The notes under the pieces are model-generated. The model ran no database searches. It saw only the letters and a list, made by a program, of their open reading frames with translations, and was not told the DNA's origin. From Hyphomicrobiales bacterium (GTDB taxonomy: Bacteria; Pseudomonadota; Alphaproteobacteria; Rhizobiales; Kaistiaceae), in NCBI GenBank assembly GCA_017305815.1, contig JAFKJZ010000254.1, positions 1 to 7,760 of the forward strand: 7,760 nucleotides of DNA, written 5' to 3'. This document shows positions 4,890 through 7,760 of this stretch, piece by piece (the stretch's first letter is position 1; each line of letters opens with the position of its first letter). The translations under genes and the position numbers were made by a program.

Positions 4890-7423
4890 CGGCATCGAAC
4901 CTGCCGCTCCCCTTCCGCTTCGCGCTGCGCGAACTGCGCGGCGGCCTGCGCGGCTTCGTCGTCTTCCTCGCCTGCATCGCGCTCGGCGTCGCCGCGATCG
5001 CCGCCGTCGGCTCGGTGTCGCGCGCCATGACCGACGGCCTCGCCCGCGAGGGTCAGGCCATTCTCGGCGGCGACGTCGCCTTCACGCTGGTACAGCGCCA
5101 GGCGACGGCAGAGGAGCGCCAGTATCTCGAAAAGCACGGCATGGTCTCGGAGATCGCGACCCTGCGCGGGATGGCCCGGCTCGCCGACGGCTCCGACCAG
5201 ACGCTGGTCGAGATCAAGGCGGTCGACAGCGCCTATCCGCTCTATGGCACGCTCAAGGCCGGTGAGGCGGTCGACGCCACCGCCGCGCTCAATGCCGGCA
5301 GCGCGCTGGCCGATCCCGAGTTGTTCACCCGCCTCGGCGTCAAGATCGGCGATACGGTGCAGGTCGGCGGGGCGAAGCTGACGCTGGCCGGCCAGATCGC
5401 CGACGAGCCCGACAAGCTCGCCACCGGCCTCGGCTTCGGGCCGCGGCTGCTGATCTCGAAGCCGACGCTCGAGACCACGGGCCTCGTCCAGCCCGGCAGC
5501 CTGGTGCAGTGGAGCTATCGGCTGCGGCTGCCGCACAAGGCGCCCGACAGCGCCGTCGTCGACCTCGTCGAGGCGGCCAACAAGGCGCTGCCGCAGGCCG
5601 GCTGGCAGGTGCGCAGCCGCGACGACGCCTCGCCGGGCCTGAAGCGCAACATCTCCCAGTTCGCGCAATATCTGACGCTGGTCGGCCTCGCCGCGCTGAT
5701 CGTCGGCGGCGTCGGCGTCGCCAATGCCGTCGGCGCCTTCCTGGAGCTGAAGCGGCCGGTGATCGCCACCCTGCGCTCGCTCGGCGCCCCGGCGAGCCTC
5801 GTCACCCAGCTCTATCTCGCCCAGATCCTGATGATCGCGTTGCTCGGCGTCGTCATCGGCCTGGCAATAGGCGCGCTGGTGCCGGTGCTGGCGCTCCGCT
5901 TCCTGGCCGACGTGCTGCCGGTCGGCGCCCAGACGGGCTTCTATCCGGCCGCGCTCGGCTATGCCGCGCTCTATGGCCTGCTGACGGCGCTCACCTTCGC
6001 GCTGGTGCCGCTCGGCCGCGCCGGCGACATCGCGCCGACGGCGCTGTTCCGCGATGCGAGCGCCTTCGGCCGGGTGCGGCCGCGCCTCGTCTTCCTGGCG
6101 GCGGCGATCGGCTCGGCCGTCGTCCTCGCCGGGCTCGCCATCCTGCTCGCCTATGACCGCCGCATCGCGCTCTATTTCGTCGTCGGCGTCGCCGCCGCCT
6201 TCCTGCTGCTCCGGCTCGTCGCCTGGGCGGTGACGGCGATCGCCCGCCGCGCGCCGCGCGCCAATTCGACCGAATGGCGGCTCGCTGTCGGCAACATCCA
6301 CCGCCCGGGCGCGCTGACCGGCTCGGTCGTGCTGTCGCTCGGGCTCGGCCTGACCGTTCTGGTGACGATCGCGCTGATCGATGGCAATTTGCACCGCCAG
6401 CTGACGCAATCCCTGCCCGACCGCGCGCCGAGCTTCTTCTTCCTCGACGTGCAGAATGCGGAGGCGCCCGCCTTCATGGATTTCCTCCAGAAGGAGATTC
6501 CCGAGGCGACGGTCGAAAGCGTGCCGATGCTGCGCGGCCGCATCATCGCGCTCAACCAGACGCCGGCGGAACAGGCGACGCCGACGCCCGAGGTGGCCTG
6601 GGTGCTGAAGGGCGACCGCGGCGTCACCTTCTCGGCCACCACGCCGAAGAATTCGCGCCTTTCCGCCGGCGAATGGTGGGCGCCCGACTATGCCGGCCCG
6701 CCGCTCGTCTCGATGGAGGCGGGCGTGGCGCGCGGGCTCGGGCTGAAGACCGGCGACACCATCACCGTCAACGTGCTCGGCCGCGAGATCACGGCGACCA
6801 TCGCCAATCTGCGCGAGGTCGAGTGGGAAAGCCTGGCGATCAACTTCGTCATGGTGTTCTCGCCGTCCACTTTCGCCGGAGCGCCCTATTCGGTGCTCGC
6901 CACCCTCGCCCATCCCGGCCCCGCCGACCCGGCCGCCGAGGCGAAGCTGATGCGCGACGCCGGCGCGCAGTTTCCCTCCGTGACGGCGATCCGGGTCCGC
7001 GAGGCGCTCGACCGCATCTCGTCGATCCTCGACCAGCTGATGCTGGCGATCCGCGTCGCCTCGTCGATCGCGCTCGCCGCCTCGGTGCTGGTGCTCGCCG
7101 GGGCGCTCGCCGCCGGCCACCGGCAGCGGCTCTATGATGCGGTGATCCTGAAGACGCTGGGTGCGACGCGCGGCCAGCTGCTGAAGGCGTTCGGGCTGGA
7201 ATACGGCCTGCTCGGGCTGGCGACGGCGGTCTTCGCCGTGCTCGCCGGCTCGATCGCCGCCTGGGGCGTCGTCGCCGGGGTGATGGGCCAGCCCTTCGCC
7301 GTCTTCCCGATGACGGCGCTCGCCGCCGCTTTCGTCGCCGTGGCGCTGACGATCGGCCTCGGCCTCGCCGGCACCTGGCGGCTCCTCGGACAGAAGGCGG
7401 CTCCCGTCCTTAGAAACCTGTAG
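4886..7423 (+). CDS. ybbP: FtsX-type ABC transporter permease, YbbP family
   Basis: This 845-residue inner-membrane protein matches the YbbP family in length and layout. By eye there are ten hydrophobic segments: about 24-45, 262-284, 306-336, 354-376, 400-422, 428-450, 477-498, 722-744, 772-800 and 806-830. Two large soluble, presumably periplasmic, domains lie between segments 1 and 2 (46-260) and between 7 and 8 (500-720). The two halves carry the FtsX-like repeat: F-L-E-L-K-R-P-V-I-A-T-L-R-S-L-G-A at 285-301 and R-L-Y-D-A-V-I-L-K-T-L-G-A at 748-760, the cytoplasmic coupling helices that touch the ATPase. The N-terminus F-R-F-A-L-R-E-L-R-G-G-L-R-G-F is typical. It pairs with YbbA and is the likely docking partner of periplasmic TesA; the substrate cannot be read from sequence, though lipids or other hydrophobic compounds are the reasonable guess. 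No frameshift or missing segment is seen. I see no clear terminator after the stop. Confidence 0.94.
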   Translation: MTASNLPLPFRFALRELRGGLRGFVVFLACIALGVAAIAAVGSVSRAMTDGLAREGQAILGGDVAFTLVQRQATAEERQYLEKHGMVSEIATLRGMARLADGSDQTLVEIKAVDSAYPLYGTLKAGEAVDATAALNAGSALADPELFTRLGVKIGDTVQVGGAKLTLAGQIADEPDKLATGLGFGPRLLISKPTLETTGLVQPGSLVQWSYRLRLPHKAPDSAVVDLVEAANKALPQAGWQVRSRDDASPGLKRNISQFAQYLTLVGLAALIVGGVGVANAVGAFLELKRPVIATLRSLGAPASLVTQLYLAQILMIALLGVVIGLAIGALVPVLALRFLADVLPVGAQTGFYPAALGYAALYGLLTALTFALVPLGRAGDIAPTALFRDASAFGRVRPRLVFLAAAIGSAVVLAGLAILLAYDRRIALYFVVGVAAAFLLLRLVAWAVTAIARRAPRANSTEWRLAVGNIHRPGALTGSVVLSLGLGLTVLVTIALIDGNLHRQLTQSLPDRAPSFFFLDVQNAEAPAFMDFLQKEIPEATVESVPMLRGRIIALNQTPAEQATPTPEVAWVLKGDRGVTFSATTPKNSRLSAGEWWAPDYAGPPLVSMEAGVARGLGLKTGDTITVNVLGREITATIANLREVEWESLAINFVMVFSPSTFAGAPYSVLATLAHPGPADPAAEAKLMRDAGAQFPSVTAIRVREALDRISSILDQLMLAIRVASSIALAASVLVLAGALAAGHRQRLYDAVILKTLGATRGQLLKAFGLEYGLLGLATAVFAVLAGSIAAWGVVAGVMGQPFAVFPMTALAAAFVAVALTIGLGLAGTWRLLGQKAAPVLRNL

Positions 7424-7542
7424 GCGCAGAAGCCATCGTCCAGTACCATTGCGATAGTTGGGCCACGCGAGGTCCCGAATTCGTTCGGCGATCTCTTGCG
7501 GGGTGCGATCGGGGTGCCCATATCGCATGTGCACCCGAGGGC

Positions 7543-7704
7543 TTATCGCCCGGCGGAACCGAAAGGGCCACCGACCAGGATCGCCAGCAAAATACCAACG
7601 ATAATAAACCAGCGCACGCGGCGCACCGGCTTGCTGCCGCGCGGCTGTTCGCCGGGGCCACGTGCGCTTGTCTCGTGTTGAATCTTTTCGGCCTTGGCTG
7701 CCAT
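7543..7704 (-). CDS. Small hypothetical single-pass membrane protein
   Basis: From the ATG at 7702-7704 this is 53 residues: a charged, polar N-terminal part (1-31, with the basic cluster K-P-V-R-R-V-R-W at 25-32) and one hydrophobic helix at about 32-47 (W-F-I-I-V-G-I-L-L-A-I-L-V-G-G), then a short glycine-rich tail ending in R. The positive residues before the helix suggest an N-in topology. The same frame is open upstream, with an ATG at 7726-7728 and a GTG at 7735-7737 that would give 61 or 64 residues. GGAA sites lie upstream of both ATGs, so the start is not settled. I do not recognise a family and give no function. Support for a real gene is the membrane-protein-like composition, the lower GC of the helix codons relative to neighbours, and its place in a gap convergent with ybbP. 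It could still be a chance reading frame. Confidence 0.5.
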   Translation of the reverse strand: MAAKAEKIQHETSARGPGEQPRGSKPVRRVRWFIIVGILLAILVGGPFGSAGR

Positions 7705-7760
7705 GTTCGATTCCGTCGCTAGTGTCATGTCATGCACTTTCCGCGTCTCTCTGCGGCATC

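Noticed and set aside
4595..7534. Open frame of 979 codons on the minus strand, antisense to ybbA and ybbP
   Set aside because: Its translation is dominated by Arg, Asp, Glu, Gly, Gln and Ala without domain structure, which is what the reverse of a GC-rich gene with strong third-position bias gives. The plus-strand genes have complete family motifs.
7501..7536. Imperfect inverted repeat (TGCGAT/ATCGCA, GGGTGC/GCACCC) downstream of ybbP
   Set aside because: The two matches compete for the same bases and no T-run follows, so a terminator is not supported.
1..7760. Search for CRISPR arrays, tRNA/rRNA genes, transposases, toxin-antitoxin pairs, or phage genes
   Set aside because: No regularly spaced repeats, cloverleaf, integrase/transposase motifs or such gene pairs were seen; apart from the palindromic element the window looks like ordinary chromosomal sequence.

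Overview
The window is very GC-rich, nearly every codon ends in G or C, and the genes are tightly packed. Together with the type of interspersed repeat and the protein families, this suggests an alphaproteobacterium, probably of the Hyphomicrobiales (Rhizobiales). That placement is an inference from composition and family resemblance; there is no rRNA or tRNA here to confirm it.

Layout. (1) Bases 2-1201 (+) are the 3' part of a cyclic-di-GMP protein with a degenerate GGDEF domain followed by an EAL phosphodiesterase domain; its 5' end lies outside the window. (2) Bases 1202-1350 are an intergenic stretch between two convergent genes. It is almost filled by a 117-bp element with long inverted arms, which looks like a dispersed palindromic repeat and may also end transcription on both strands. 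(3) Bases 1351-4027 (-) hold four genes in one direction, read as tesA, a Tas-like aldo/keto reductase, thpR and phhB. thpR and phhB overlap by four bases (ATGA). The reductase gene carries a net frameshift that removes about its last 88 codons. (4) Bases 4028-4157 are a divergent intergenic region. (5) Bases 4158-7423 (+) are ybbA and ybbP, an ABC ATPase and its large FtsX-type permease, also overlapping by ATGA. (6) Bases 7424-7760 hold a convergent small membrane-protein gene (-) and about 120 bp of unexplained spacer.

How the genes work together. The clearest functional unit is tesA / ybbA-ybbP. A secreted SGNH-family esterase/thioesterase is divergently placed beside an ABC ATPase plus a 10-helix permease with two large periplasmic domains. 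E. coli has the same arrangement, and it fits extraction of a hydrophobic substrate from the inner membrane with hydrolysis by periplasmic TesA. thpR (2H-family RNA cyclic phosphodiesterase) and phhB (pterin carbinolamine dehydratase) are translationally coupled but have no obvious shared pathway.

I did not find a convincing undescribed system. The points most worth a second look are the broken reductase gene, the palindromic element at 1228-1344, the enzymatically dead GGDEF domain joined to an apparently intact EAL domain, and the small membrane protein at the right end.
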